Positions 36,093-48,822 of a stretch of 64,000 nucleotides of DNA are shown here, piece by piece (within the stretch, counting starts at the first letter, position 1; each line of letters begins with the position of its first letter). The translations under genes were made by a program, and so were the position numbers. The stretch is from NCBI GenBank assembly GCA_025175895.1, contig CM046003.1, positions 30,835,245 through 30,899,244 on the forward strand, given 5' to 3'. A model generated the notes under the pieces. The model did not search any database. It was not told the origin of the DNA and saw only the letters and a program-made list of their open reading frames with translations. This DNA is from Wurfbainia villosa (lineage: Eukaryota; Streptophyta; Magnoliopsida; Zingiberales; Zingiberaceae).

Positions 36093-37796
36093 ATGGGTTA
36101 GGGTGTGTCAACTTTAAATGGATGGGTAGTTAACCTAACCATGGTAAAGGTGACACTTTAGGTCATTTTCAAGGTTATAGGTACCTTGGAAATGTAATTT
36201 GAATTTATATCCTAAAGGATTTTAGGATGTGCCAATATCTTTTAAGAACCATAAAAAAAATTGATTAAATTGACACAAATTAGGTTTAGAGGTCATAGTG
36301 TGTCATTTTGGGTTTTTAGCACACTTGGGGGATTAGTAGTAATATGACAAAATGGACTTAATAATAACAAATGACAATCAATATTAAAATTTAGGTATTG
36401 TTATACCTATACCTTTTATTTGTCATGCTTTATTTGTCATATATCATGTCATGACATCATATTTATTTGAATCATATAAAATGTCATGATTAATTTCTAG
36501 GGTTTAGTTTTATGTCATGTGTATTTATATTTAATCATATACCATGATATCATGATTTTTGGCAATACATACTTATGTTATCATTTATGCCACGATCATT
36601 CATGCATTAATTAAAATTGATTTAAGAACTATGACATGACTTGAAGTCTCATGTATAAGGGAATCAAGTAGTGTTGCCTTAGAAAATGCATGAAACTTTA
36701 GTTTAGAATAAACAAAACTCACATCTCATATCACATTGACATGTGTGTGTATTGATACACCCTAGACACATGTCAGATGCTAGAAAATGAGTTAAGTTCA
36801 AGGTGCATAGTTCTTGCATCTAGATGAACTCAAACTCATCATATATCATGGGTGGATCATGGGAAATGCTAATATGCAAGTCATGTGCATTGAGCCCATT
36901 GATCATGATCCAGTATAGGTTTTCAAAAATATTTTAAAATAATTTTAGAAAATCTTGGTGTAGTCTATCTTTTGATAGGAATCGCCATTGAGAAAGTTGA
37001 TACAAAGTAGGGTCAAAACATTGAACTTTCAATGGTTTTGAACTTTGTGTCAATATCATTATTTTATGGGTATTTTATTTTTCAAATATTTTTCACCCAT
37101 AATGTTTGACATAAGTATTATATATATGAATTTTTGTGATTTTTCGATTTATGTATAATTACTTATGATTTTTTGAATTCCATTTCTGAAAATTGAATTT
37201 TTGCATTTGTAGAAATCAGTCGACTGTCGCTTATGGCAGTCGACTGGCATCAAGGGCAGTCGACTGTTGACTGTTATAGTCGACTATGAGGCCTGATTTC
37301 GGGTAAACAAGATTTGTTTAGCCTGATTTCAGCTATGTTATGCTACCCTAACTGCTCCTAACCCAAGGATATGCTTTGGAAAGTATTGAAAAGGGTAAAA
37401 ATTCATTGGATATGGATTAAGAGAGTTGTTTAGGGTATATATCAATTTTAAGATGTGTGAAAGTTCAAGGTTGAACTTTTAACCTTAATTTTGATGATTT
37501 AATATTCCTATAGGCTTAGTGACTCTCCAAAGACATTGTTGGTTCAATGGTAAAGGGAGAGCAAGCCTTTAGGGGGAGGTATCTCTCATGAGATGATAGA
37601 TGTGTTCTTCTTCATGAGGGGGAGAATTTTTGAGAAATGGGAATGTGAGATGCCCAATTGGGAAATTTGGGAGAGTGTGAGGATTGCCTCTCTTTAGTGA
37701 TATGGGACTTATCACTAGGAAGAGTGAAGGCATTCTAGATGTTTTTGGACAAAAGGGGTGGTTGTAAGATCTCATTGGGATATGAGACATTAACAC
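36093..37796 (+). other. Noncoding 3' region of copy B, interrupted at 37797
   Basis: Conserved with copies A, C and D. It has ATGTCATGACAT-like palindromes (about 36440-36550), two or three complete CAGTCGACTG palindromes (37216-37270) and several GGGGGAG tracts (37570-37625). Copia element E lands at 37797; the region resumes at 55862. Confidence 0.75.
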
Positions 37797-38218
37797 TGTT
37801 GGGTTTTCCCAGCACTGCGGCGAGTGTGTGTTCGAATATGTTTTGTAAATATGTGCACAGCGAAAGAATTAAAAGCAATAAATCTAATTTATTACAACAC
37901 ACACCACACGCATACAAGATACAATATGTGTAGATATAATCGCAGTTTCAAATTTTAAAATAAAAGGAAATTACGCTAGTTATACCTGATGTATCATGTG
38001 CAGTGGGAATGACATCAACTGGAGCCACTCTTGCTAGAATTGTCTCTATCCGTATCCACGCCGAGTACCGTCGGGATAGCTTTGCCAAGCTACGAGCCTC
38101 ATCTTCGTAGGAGTCACTAGCCTCGTGTCGAAGACGATGTGATCGAGAGAAGATAACAATCCGAATCAAAATTCGGATGCAAAAATGAGTCCCCAAAACT
38201 CATTTCTCTGAAGAGGTA

Positions 38219-39564
38219 TGTTAGGAATATTGGAACAGCTAGAGGGGGGGTGAATAGCGTAGATGAAATTCGATCGTGTTTGTGTCTACAATTTCGTTAG
38301 TGCGCAGCGGAAATAGAAATAATAAAAGCAATAACGAAATAGACAACAAGCTAACACAATGATATAACGTGGTTCGGAACCGCACGGTTCATACTCCACG
38401 GATCGAGCTCTAAAGAGCCCTAGTGATGCACACACACTCACTAATGATAAACACTCCTTCTCGACACAAGTTGGAGGCGGAGAAATCCCTTACAATAGAT
38501 CTTACAACAGTAAGAACGAAATACAAGCAATATACAATGTAAATATGAAATACAAGTAAAGAAAAGACTTTACAACACTTGTTTTGATTGCTTGAATGCT
38601 TGGTTGTTTGCTTGCACTTGGAGACCTGATTTGCACCAAAAAATCGCCCCAATAGCCCTCAAGAACCGATTGCTTTTTCCTCCATCACGAGCTCCATATA
38701 TAGCTTCAACCTGTGCTGGAAAAAGTCTATCAGTCGACTGATCGGAACCATCAGTCGACTGATGCCACTGTTGTCGTGAGACAACGGCTAGTTCCACATT
38801 GGATAAGTCCAACGGACCACATCACCGATCGATCAGACCATCGGGCCGATCGATGGAGTCCTCACTGACCACGAGTCTCGACCCATTCTCGCGGTCGACT
38901 CGAGCACCACCGATCGATCACACGATCGGGCCGATCGCTGAGCCATCAATCGATAACCTATGGCTAACCCGCAATCCTAGTTGATGACATCACGACCGCA
39001 CACCTCAAACATGAGGTTTTAACTCAAGTATGGTTCCCCCATACTTGCTAGACCATCCTTAGCCTAGACCTAAACCTTCTAGCCACCTCCATCAGCCTCA
39101 CGCCTCTCGGATCCCTCCAAGTCATCCATGACTTGTTCATCCATCGCGCTAGCCTTCAGGTGCTTCCATCGGCTATGTCATGCTAATCTGTCTACACCGC
39201 CAAGGCACATCGACTTACGCCGCCAAGACTCCGCTGACTTTACGCCGCCAACCATTGGACTTATGCTGCCAAGACTACCGCTTGGACTTTACGCCGCCAA
39301 TATCAATCCCCTTGGACTTCAAATGCCAACCCATGTTGGACTTTCCATGCCAAGACCCATGCTTGGACTTTACATGCCAAGACCCATGCTTGGACTTTCC
39401 TTGCCAACACATGTTGGACTTTCCATTTGCCAAGACACATGCTTGGACTTTCCTTGACAATTATATTGTCATATGTTTTTGTCGAAACATCAAAACACAT
39501 CAAAACATCACTCGAGCCAGACTCGAGTTCTGGTCAATCGTGACCTGGGCCGATTGCACCAACA
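38219..39564 (-). mobile_element. 3' LTR of copy C
   Basis: 1346 bp; TGTTAGGAATATTGG to CACCAACA on the plus strand. It is about 100 bp shorter than the 5' LTR, with losses among the palindromes (38900-39000) and the CTTGG unit array (39190-39460). Confidence 0.9.
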
Positions 39565-41064
39565 ATCTCCCCCTTTTTGATGTTTGACAAAAACCAAACA
39601 AATAATTGAGTTAGAATACTAACTCCAATCCTTTACCAATTATCCCAAATTGGTAAATACTCTCCAAATGTTTTCCCCAAACATTCTCCCCCTTTTTGAC
39701 TAACAGCAAAAAGTTGTCTCCCCAAGAGGGTCAATGTCTCATGTCCCAATGAGATCTTACAATCTCCCCCTTGGTCCAAAAATACTTAGGATGCCTACCA
39801 TCTTCCTAGTGATAAGTCCAATATCACTCAAGAGAGACAATCCTATTTACTCTCCCAATTTCCAAATTGGGTCTCTCAAAAGTCCCATCAATTTCCCAAT
39901 TGATGTCACATTTTCCCAATAGCTTCTCCTTTTCAAGGAGAAAAACACATCCATCATTCCAAGATGGATACTCTCCCTAAAGGCTTGCTCCTCGACCATT
40001 GCACCAACAATGTCCTTGGGAAGTCCCTAAGCCAATAGGAACTTTAAATCATCAAGATTAAGGTTAGAAATTCAACATTGAACTTTCCAACACCTTAAAA
40101 TTGATACAAACCCCAAATACTTCTCCTAATCCATATCCAATGGATTTACACCCTTTATAATGCTTCCCAAAGCATATCCTAGGGTTAGGAGTGATTAGGG
40201 ACCATAATCAGACAAATCGGGTTAAACAACCTTGTTTACCCCGAAATCAGCTTACCAGTCGAGTGATTCAGAAATCACGATCGGTACTTCCATCACCGAT
40301 CGATACCAGTAGTAATGATCGATAATCAAAATCCCGAATTTCAGTTATCAGAAATGAGTTTTGAAAAATCATAACTAATTATACGTATATCGAAAAATCA
40401 CGAAATTTGATACGTATAATACTTATGACTAATACAATGGGTGAAAAATGTTTGAAAATTATTTTACCCATTAAATAGTGAAATTGGTACAAAGTTCAAA
40501 ACCATTGAAATTTTCAATGTTTTGACCCTACTTTGTATCAACTTCATCAATGGTGATTGCTATCAAAAGATAGACTTCACCAAGGTTTTTCAAAGTGATT
40601 TTAAAATGTTTTCAAAACCTTAACTTGGATCATATTCCTTGGGCTCTATGTACGTGACTTGTACACAAGCTCTCCCAATGATCCACAATTAGATGAGTTT
40701 TAGTTTATCTAGATGCAAAAACTATGCACCTTGAACTTAACTCATATCCTAGCATCTCACATGTATCTAGGGTGTATACATACACATACATGTCAATTAG
40801 ATGTGAGATGTGGGTTTTGTTCTCCCTAAACTAGGGTTTCATGCATTTTCTAAAGCAACTCTACTTGATTCCCTTATAACTGGGACTCCAAGTCATGCCA
40901 TAGTCCTTAAATCAATTTTAATCAAGTTAATGCATGAATGTATGATCATGGCATAAATAATAGCATTATTAAAACATGGCCAATGATCATGATGTCATGA
41001 CATATGATGAAATTTAAGAACACATGACATCTAAAATAACCCTAAACAATGTCATGACATGGTA
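39565..41064 (-). other. Noncoding 3' region of copy C shared with A, B and D
   Basis: Minus-strand 3' region between the extra segment and the 3' LTR. It shows several polypurine tracts (39565-39780), ATGTCATGACAT palindromes (about 40985-41060) and no coding potential. Confidence 0.7.
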
Positions 41065-41233
41065 TATGATAGGATGCAATACAATTCTACAAATATTCAT
41101 CCATACACACGAGATTTTAGAAACAAAGATTTCATTTAACTTAAAACTTGTCTTTTACATTCAAAATGGAGATTGGCTATGCTCAATCTCACTACAAAAA
41201 AAACTGACAACCACAAAAAAAATCTAATATCCT

Positions 41234-42493
41234 CTAATCGTCCGTAGGAGGTGGCGGCGGAGGAGGCTGCTGACTCAGAGTCCAGGCCCGCATCATCTCT
41301 AGCATATCGAATCGATGTCGCTTATGCGGCCTCGACTCTCCATCCTATCGAGATGTGCACGAAGGATGCCCGGCTCGCCAAGATATCTCGATGTACCTAG
41401 AGTCCACCGATCACGATAATCTCAAACTGACTCACCGCCACGACGATCCGATGGACCCACCACGATGTGTCTGCTAAGCATCTGTCATCCTCATCGCTGG
41501 TCTCGTGATCCTCGTGGTCCTTTGTCGCCTCGGGTACCGGAGGAGGCCGCTCAGGCGCTTCGGTGGTGGTCGTGGTGCCAACTCCATCTGTCCAGCGCCC
41601 ATCCGTAGCTTTGCTAGCGAGAAGTTACGAACTGATATGCAGTCGTATACCTCCGATAGCGCTCGCAGAGAGCCCCTGTGGATGTTGACTCTTACGGAGT
41701 CGAGCCATGCTGTGATGATATGACCAAATGGCATATGCACTTTCCCTTGTACAGGGGAAGTGAAATGCACAATGCAGTGGAAAATGTTTAATGCAAAGTT
41801 TATATCTAACTGATGATGCATGGCATATAGAAGAAAAAGATGGGGAGGCCGAATCTTGGCCAGACCCCGAGTGACAATGGGAAGAAAACACCCAACAATG
41901 ACCTTGTAAAGGACATTGTCAGGTGCAGACAACTCAGTGATAGGAAATAGATTCTGGGCCAGTGGACGAGGATAAACAAAGATATGCTCATGCATGGACT
42001 CCATAGAAATATGGTCAAAAGGCTCAGGTAAAGGAAAGTCCATGGTAGGGTAAAAGATAAAGGTGTTATCTGAAGGCCTACACTCGAGAAACTCCTGTAG
42101 TATCGCAGGAGTGAACTCTAACTCGCGTTTTGCAACGCGAGTAGTGTAAGTGGGGCTGTCATCCACCTTTTTAAGGTTTTGATAGAATTCCTTAATAAGG
42201 TCATCATTAATTGGATGCGTGCACAAGACGATTTTCATCAGATTGTAGTATGCAATTAAGTCCATGACATCACTACAATGCCTATTGAAAAAATTCCTAT
42301 CGATGTACCTAACCAACATAGGTTGGTACAATCGAGATTCACCCTCGGGTGGATCATTCCTACGGGCTCTCCTATTATGAATGCAATGTGATGATATGAC
42401 ATGCAATGGCAACAATACACGATTAGATAAACCTAAATTGTAATGGAAATGAAAATTAGGGCTCAGAAAGAAAAATCGTTACTTAGGCGCCAT
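41234..42493 (-). CDS. Extra ORF in copy C: putative plant transposon-protein-like, two exons
   Basis: A 313-codon open frame runs from 42415 to 41474. A better start is ATG at 42493-42491: exon 42493-42483 (MAP + 2 nt), a 111-bp GT-AG intron (42482-42372) and exon 42371-41474. These join in frame to MAPKRARRNDPPEGESRLYQ, 302 aa. The basic start looks like a nuclear signal. LIKEFYQNL (about 72-80), then an ELEFTPAILQEFLE block and PPHLFLLYAMHHQLDINFAL, resemble in order the 'putative plant transposon protein' domain (FYANL..., then a site-selection-like block). The Arg-rich C-terminus stops at 41474. A Pro-rich tail (SQQPPPPPPPTDD, stop at 41234) is readable in other frames just downstream, so a frameshift may have shortened the protein. 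No catalytic motif is recognised. It lies sense to gag, where SIRE elements carry env-like ORFs. Function unknown. Confidence 0.6.
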
Positions 42494-43085
42494 TTGAATG
42501 TGTGTGCCGGAGGGAAGACTCAAATGTTGCTGAGGATCGCCGGAAAAGTTGTCAGAGAGCTTCAGACGCCGGAACCCTAATCGGAACAGGAGAAATAAAC
42601 CCTAAATTGCGCGAACTAGGGCTCCAAAATAGGTGAAAATGGAAGAGGAGAGGCTTGTTTATCAAACCTAGGACTTTGGAAGGTTGGCACGGCCGGAAGA
42701 GTTGGTCGGAGAGGGAGACGGCGATCAGAGACGGAAGGAAGAAGAAGGAGTTCGTCGCGTGAAGACGCCGAACCCTAGCGGTTCGGCGTTATAAAAATGC
42801 GATTGATCCGATCGATGGAGCATCGATCGCTAGCTTTATTACTCGGGTTTACCGAGCCGTGATCGATCCGGCTCGGCAATGATCACGAACCTTCGTAACG
42901 TGTTACTGATAGCATCGATTGATGTGCACATCACTCGACTGCTCGTCGAGCACTCGACTGATGGCCTTCGGCCTCGGTGAACAGTACCATCAGTCGACTG
43001 ATGTTCAATCAGTCGAGTCATGAAGCTAGCACTAATCGATGGCCGATCGTATCGCTCTGATGCTATCATCGATCGATAATGTATC
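42494..43085 (-). promoter_or_regulatory. Putative promoter and leader of the extra ORF in copy C
   Basis: The 300 bp upstream of the ATG (minus strand) are GC- and CT-rich like a plant 5' UTR, after a weak TATA-like TTTTTATAAC (plus 42790-42799). Further upstream (42900-43085) are CAGTCGACTGATG-type palindromes and ATCGATCGAT runs, the same motif class as in the family LTRs. This suggests an internal promoter independent of the LTR. Confidence 0.4.
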
Positions 43086-43727
43086 GATCGATCGATATCT
43101 GATTTTCAGTTCTGAAAATCAGAATATCTCGATTTCATCATCTTAATTATTCCATTTTATCACGTTAGATCTTGTATATCGAATGTATTGATGTTATACT
43201 TTTATTCATGTATTTGTTAATGTATTTTAATGTTTTATTTCATTTTTGCACACATTAACATTCAATGATTTCCAAAACCTAACATCTCACCCTTTCTAAG
43301 TGTTAAAATACACAATCAAGGTAAAAGACTTGTTTTGTGAGATGTAATCTATCCTAGACATTCCATTCATGCAAACATATGGTAAAACATATGAAGCATG
43401 GTGAATACAAGACATCAAGTTGTGTGGCACTTGAGTATCACTCTAGATGTTACCTTTACATCTTAATCACACATCTCTTGATACATGACCTTCCAAAGTG
43501 TGCCAATAATCAAAGGTACACACTATGACTTCTAAATCTAGATCGTGTCAATTTTATTGATTTTCATGTTTTCAAGATATATATTGACACAACCTAAAAT
43601 TCTTTGAAATTAAGGCTCAAAGATATTTCCAAGGTAACCATAACCTTGAAAGTAACCTAAAATGCCACCTTTATCATGGTTGAGTTAACCACCCATCCAA
43701 TCAAGGTTGGCACACCCTAAACCCATC

Positions 43728-45385
43728 TTAGCGTGAATCAATCACGCTCTTAGGAACCCAAAATCGATTTGAGCTCCTAGGGTTAATTAGGTATTCCTTA
43801 GGGATAACCTCCCTAGATACCTTCCTAATGACCCTCCTAGGCTTATTAGCCTTGGTCATTTTGGTCTTGCCTAGATTAACCTTAGGGGTTGCCTCCCTAA
43901 CAACCTTATTAGTGGCCATCCTAGGTTTCTTCGAAACCTTGGCCATTAGGCACAAACCTTGGTCAACTCTAGGAATGACTTTCCCATTGACCTTGGTCTT
44001 CCTAGACCTAGTTAGTGTCCCATAGTCAAACGGAACACTATGGTAAGTCACCTTGGACTTGGGTTTGTGACCCAAACCATTCTTGCCCTTGGTTGACTTT
44101 TGACTCTTAGGTCCTAGAAGTTGATTTTGACTTCTTGACCTAAGAGTTTGACAATTTGACCCTTGAGATTGATTTTGTATTTTGTTTAGGGTCTTTTCCA
44201 ATTTCTCAAGCCTTGACCTCAAGGCTTGGTTCTCTAATTCTAATTGCCCAATTTTAGAATTTTTATTTAAATCTTGGGCATTGGACTTTCTTGGCAAATG
44301 CCTAGTCCATTTTGGATTAAAACCTAGATGTTCTTGGATTTTCTTAATAGATTCCCTAGGTATTGTTTTTCTAGGGACATTAGTCCCAAATTTCTCCTTA
44401 TTCTTAAGGTGAACATTCTTAGCTCCTAAACACATATGTTTGTTATTTCTAGCATGCTCTTTATGATACATACCATAATTGCTAAAATTAGTTCTAGCAT
44501 GCTTTAAATTAGACGGAGCATTATTTAAATATACCTTAGGGTTTGCCTTAGTGGCTCCCCCTACTTGTGATGCTCCCCTTTGCCCCTTCTTCTTTCCCCT
44601 TGGACATTGACTCCGATAATGTCCCTTTGAGTTGCACTTGAAGCATATAATATGCTCCTTGCTCTTTTGACTTGAGGGACCGGCATCCTTGGCCTTTGGT
44701 GCCGGTGGAGCTTTCCTAACCTTCTTTGGGCACTTGCTCTTGTAGTGCCCATACTCCCTACACTCAAAACACATTATATGAATTTTATTTGAAATTAGAG
44801 TGTTTGAGTTACCTAGGGTGGTGGTAGGTGCCGGAGTTGAATTTTGATCTTCCTCATCTTGATCGGATGTTGAAGGCTCTTCTTGAGGTTGCTCCGGTAT
44901 GAAGGTTCTCTCCTCCCCCTCAATCCTTGAGGTGGATGCTTCTTCGACTTCCTCCACCTCTTCCGACCCAGAAGTTGACTCCTCACTTTCTTGTGAGGAT
45001 GATGATGATTCTTCTTCGGTCTCCTCCTCTTCCAAGTCTTCTTGGACCGATTCGGGATTGTCGTGAAACTTGATCAACTTGTTCCACAACTCCTTGGCAT
45101 CCCTATAGCTTCCTAATCTAGACAAAATATCGTTAGGTATCAAATCAATCAACATTTTTGTTACCTTAACGGTTGTCTTGAATTTTTCCCGCTTGCTCTG
45201 GGTCCCATCTCTTCATCTTGAGGATTTCGCCGCTTTCTCCTCTCGAGCATCAAAACCTATAGTCACGGCAAACCAATTTTCTATATTCGCATTAGAAAAT
45301 ATTCCATCCTACCTTTCCAATACGCAAAATGTTCGTTGAAGGAAGGTGGGATGTTGACGCTCACCAATCTTTCCTCAAATTCCAT
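43728..45385 (-). pseudogene. Copia-type gag of copy C, long open frame with damaged N-terminus
   Basis: The expected ATG is at 45385-45383 (MEFEERLVSVNIPPSFNEHF). Small indels between about 45330 and 45160 shift the frame, and an open frame of 475 codons starts at 45155 (MLIDLIPNDILSRLGSYRDA). Both CCHC knuckles are intact: CFECREYGHYKSKC and CFKCNSKGHYRSQC. A leucine-rich coiled-coil stretch (IGQLELENQALRSRLEKLEK) and a basic tail ending NRFWVPKSVIDSR follow. This is the best-preserved gag of the family and shows the ancestral end. No protease follows; the WVPK-type end resembles the sequence just before protease in SIRE/Maximus polyproteins. Confidence 0.88.
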
Positions 45386-45445
45386 ATTCTTCCTCTAGCT
45401 TCTTGACTTGTTATATGGTAGAAGAGCCCCTGGCTCGATACCACT

Positions 45446-46898
45446 TGTTAGGAATATTGGAACGGCTAGAGGGGGTGAATAGCGAGATGAAATTCGATCG
45501 CTTTGTGTCTACAATTTCGATAAGCAATGGAAATAGAAATAATAAAAGCAATAACGAAATAGACAACAAGCTAACACAATGATATAACGTGGTTCGGAAC
45601 TGCACGGTTCCTACTCTACAGATCGAGCTCTAAAGAGCCCTAGTGATGCACACACACTCACTAATGATAAACACTCCTCGACACAAGTCGGAGGCGGAGA
45701 AACCCCTTACAATAGATCTTACAACAGTAAGAATGAAATACAAGCAATATACAATGTAAATATGAAATACAAGTAAAGAAAAGACTTTACAACACTTGTT
45801 TTGATTGCTTGAATGCTTGGTTGCTTGCTTGCACTTGGAGACCTGATTTGCACCAACAAATCGCCCCAATAGCCCTCAAGAACCGATTACTTTTTCCTCC
45901 ATCATGAGCTCCATATATAGCTTCAACCTGTGCTGGAAAAAGTCTATCAGTCGACTGATCGAAACCATCAGTCGACTGATGCCACTGTTGTCGTGAGACA
46001 ACAGCTAGTTCCACGTTGGATAAGTCCAACGAAACTACCATCAGTCGATTGATTGTGACCATCAGTCGACTGATGGAGTCCTCACTCGACCAGTCGAGTC
46101 TCGACTCCATTCTCGCGGGCGAATTCGAGCACCGACCGATCACACGATCACGATCGCTGAGCCATCCTCATCCGACCGCCAACCTATGGCGGCAATGATC
46201 GCTAGGCCATAACCCGTAGTCAAACCCTAGTTGACTCGGTCGAGTCGACTGCCACATGACATCAGTCGACTGGCACACCTCAAACATGAGGTTTTAACTC
46301 AAGTATGGTTCCCCCATACTTGCTAGACCACCCTTAGCCTATACCTAAACCTTCTAGCCACCTCCATCAGCCTCACGCCTCTCGGATCCCTCCAAGTCAT
46401 CCATGACTTGTTCATCCATCGCGCTAGCCTTCAGGTGCTTCCATCGGCTATGTCATGCTAACGGTGTCTATACCGCCAAGGCACATTGGACTTACGCCGC
46501 CAAGACTCCGCTTGGACTTTACGCCGCCAACCATTGGACTTATGCTGCCAAGACTACCGCTTGGACTTTACGCCGCCAATATCAATCCCCTTGGACTTCA
46601 AATGCCAACCCATGTTGGACTTTCCATGCCAAGACCCATGCTTGAATTTTACATGCCAAGACCCATGCTTGGACTTTCCTTGCCAACACATGTTGGACTT
46701 TCCATTTGCCAAGTACTCAGGACTTGGACTTTCCTTGCCAACACATGTTGGACTTTCCATTTGCCAAGACCCATGCTTGGACTTTCCTTGACAATTATAT
46801 TGTCATATGTTTTTGTCGAAACATCAAAACACATCAAAACATCACTCGAGCCAGACTCGAGTTCTGATCAATCGTGACCTGGGCCGATTGCACCAACA
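45446..46898 (-). mobile_element. 5' LTR of copy C
   Basis: 1453 bp, pairs with 38219-39564. Palindromes ATCAGTCGACTGAT occur at about 45945-46075 and 46258-46272; the CTTGG/CCAAG unit array is at 46470-46790. The plus-strand right end is GCACCAACA. Confidence 0.92.
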
Positions 46899-48689
46899 AG
46901 GTATTCGTTAACCGATTGACGAATCTTTGGTCCTCCACCTATGAGGATTATTGGAGATTCAATCCCCGGCAAGGAAGTCGCTGTCGAAGCTCCAAACGTC
47001 GTCCAAACGATGCTCCGACAAGAAGGAAATAAGCTATCCAAAAACTGGACAGCTTGGTGGAGGAATTGGCGTTGGCAAAAGGAAGAGGGTCAGCTGGTCC
47101 TTGGTCACTAGAGCCAAGGAGGGACGTCGGAGGGTGGCCGGTAGCAGCTGGACGCCAGTGGCACAAGGTCAAACGGCAGCACAAGCTTGGGTGTGGGCGG
47201 CAGCAAGGAGAAGAGAGGGAGAGGAGAGGAAGAGAAGTTTCCAAAAATAAAACATAGGGCTCTCCAAACCTCTAGCCGCGCTTTTATAGAGCGCGTGTTT
47301 CTTAACCATCAAAAAATATTCTCCTTAGAGTTATTGGTTCATAACCAAAACCCATTAACCCGCTCCAATAACTTAAATTAAAATAAACCGAACTGAGTTA
47401 GTATATTTTAAGTTAAAACGAACCGAACCAACTTTGGTTCATTCGTTTAAAACAAACCAAACCACTTTGGTTTATTTTTCACCATTGGATTAGAACCAAA
47501 CCAATTTGGTTCATCCATCATGTCTTCATAAGACTCGGCCCATCCATGCTTCCGTTGCGACAGAAATGATTTCATGCTCGCTCCTTGTTTGGTCCAACCA
47601 AACCTAGTTTCTCTTGATCTGAGAATCTCATTCTCAAGCTCGTTTTAAATCCTTCGGATTATGCTCGTTGTGCGTGTGACCAAATAGGTTCCCGGTTTAT
47701 GTTGGCCGTCTATAATTAACCATTAATTATAGAACGATCATGAGTGACACCTACTAGTACATCATGATCCCCAATTAACTGGAAAATCAACGGTTGATCC
47801 CAGAACCATGTCTGAAACCTTTCAGCAGCTACAATGAATCATGCCCCGATCCCTTCACTCATCTTATACCCACTTAGTTCAGGACATGGTCTATAGTGTC
47901 AGTCCTCACTAGGCTGACTACATCACACCTAGCCCAAGTATCATTTCCTCGTCCTACGGATTCTAGTTACTGTACATGTATCCTGGAGTACCTTACTCTA
48001 AACATGTAATGTTTTGGCCAAAGACTTTAGTAACAATCCGACGAGAGGCTAAGGGTATACATCTCCTCGCAAGGAGTGGTGAATCCTTTATAGGCTATTT
48101 AAACACCTTCAGCCACTTCGACTTATACTCAATCATCCCGGATCCACATCTCCTCGAAGATGCTTGCTTAAGATGTCAAAGTATAAGTCTTCATGACCAA
48201 GATGACTTGAATACCGCAAGTCGAAGGAAAATCACACTTAAGCTGCTGTAAGAACTTCATTGACATATCCATATATGCAGAGAACTTCTTACAACTGGTC
48301 ACTCCAATGAACTAGTTACCATAACTAGCATCCACAATTAGCTCCGGACATCACAATGTCTCCAGCCAGTGAGAATCAGCTGCTTGGATACACCAAAGAG
48401 TATATCTCGTGCTAGTCTCTACAAAATTGATGGTGTCCAAATCCATCAATTCATTGACTAGGGATAATTCCAATACATCACAATTACACATGTAGAGATA
48501 CTCACTAGTTGTGATCCAATCACAAATTCTCTCATGTTGTGAATCGTATTGTAAACATTCAGTAAATGAGTTTAAGATCTAATCAAATACATGCAAACAT
48601 GTATACTCAAATAGTGAATCCTCATTTATCATATAAATGGTTCAACCATAAGGCGATTGCCTTAGGACACCTCTCATATATAACTAACA

Positions 48690-48704
48690 AACTCCCACTT
48701 AGCC
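48690..48704 (-). other. Polypurine tract of Copia element E
   Basis: On the minus strand GGCTAAGTGGGAGTT lies directly before the 3' LTR start (TGTTAGTTATAT), the expected place for plus-strand priming. Confidence 0.75.
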
Positions 48705-48822
48705 TAATGTCAATTTCCACGGTATCCAATACCATAAGCTCTAACATGACCCTCAAACTTACTTTAAGGTAAGGCCTTAGTTAAAGGGTCCACTAAGTTT
48801 CTTTTAGTGGGAATCTTCTCTC

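Larger units (their letters stand above)
38219..46898 (-). mobile_element. Gag-only Copia-type element copy C, with an extra ORF
   Basis: 8.68 kb with perfect TSD AGGTA (38214-38218, 46899-46903). LTRs are at 38219-39564 (3') and 45446-46898 (5'). The interior holds gag (43728-45385) and, unlike copies A, B and D, about 2.4 kb of extra DNA (roughly 41065-43500) with a second ORF. The PBS (plus 45432-45443) has lost one base (TGGTATCGAGC). The insertion is younger than element E, whose LTR it splits. Confidence 0.92.
37797..48689 (-). mobile_element. 3' LTR of Copia element E, split by copy C
   Basis: Pieces 37797-38218 and 46904-48689 together match 53657-55861 almost end to end. The break AGAGGTA/TTCGTTAACC is undisturbed in the other LTR (about 54070-54090), which serves as the empty site. 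Ends are TGTTGGG...CTAACA as seen on the plus strand. Confidence 0.93.

Noticed and set aside
43728..45155. 475-codon open frame considered as a host CCHC zinc-finger gene
   Set aside because: Its position between LTRs, its PBS and the homologous broken copies A, B and D show it is a retrotransposon gag.
46948..47381. Frames in the 3' LTR of element E (also at 54276-54554)
   Set aside because: Same LTR segment in both copies with differing frames; LTR leader sequence without domain similarity.
47976..48251. Minus- and plus-strand frames in the right half of the 3' LTR of E (MYPGVPYSKHVMF...)
   Set aside because: Present in both LTRs with disruptive differences; no domain and no conservation of the frame.
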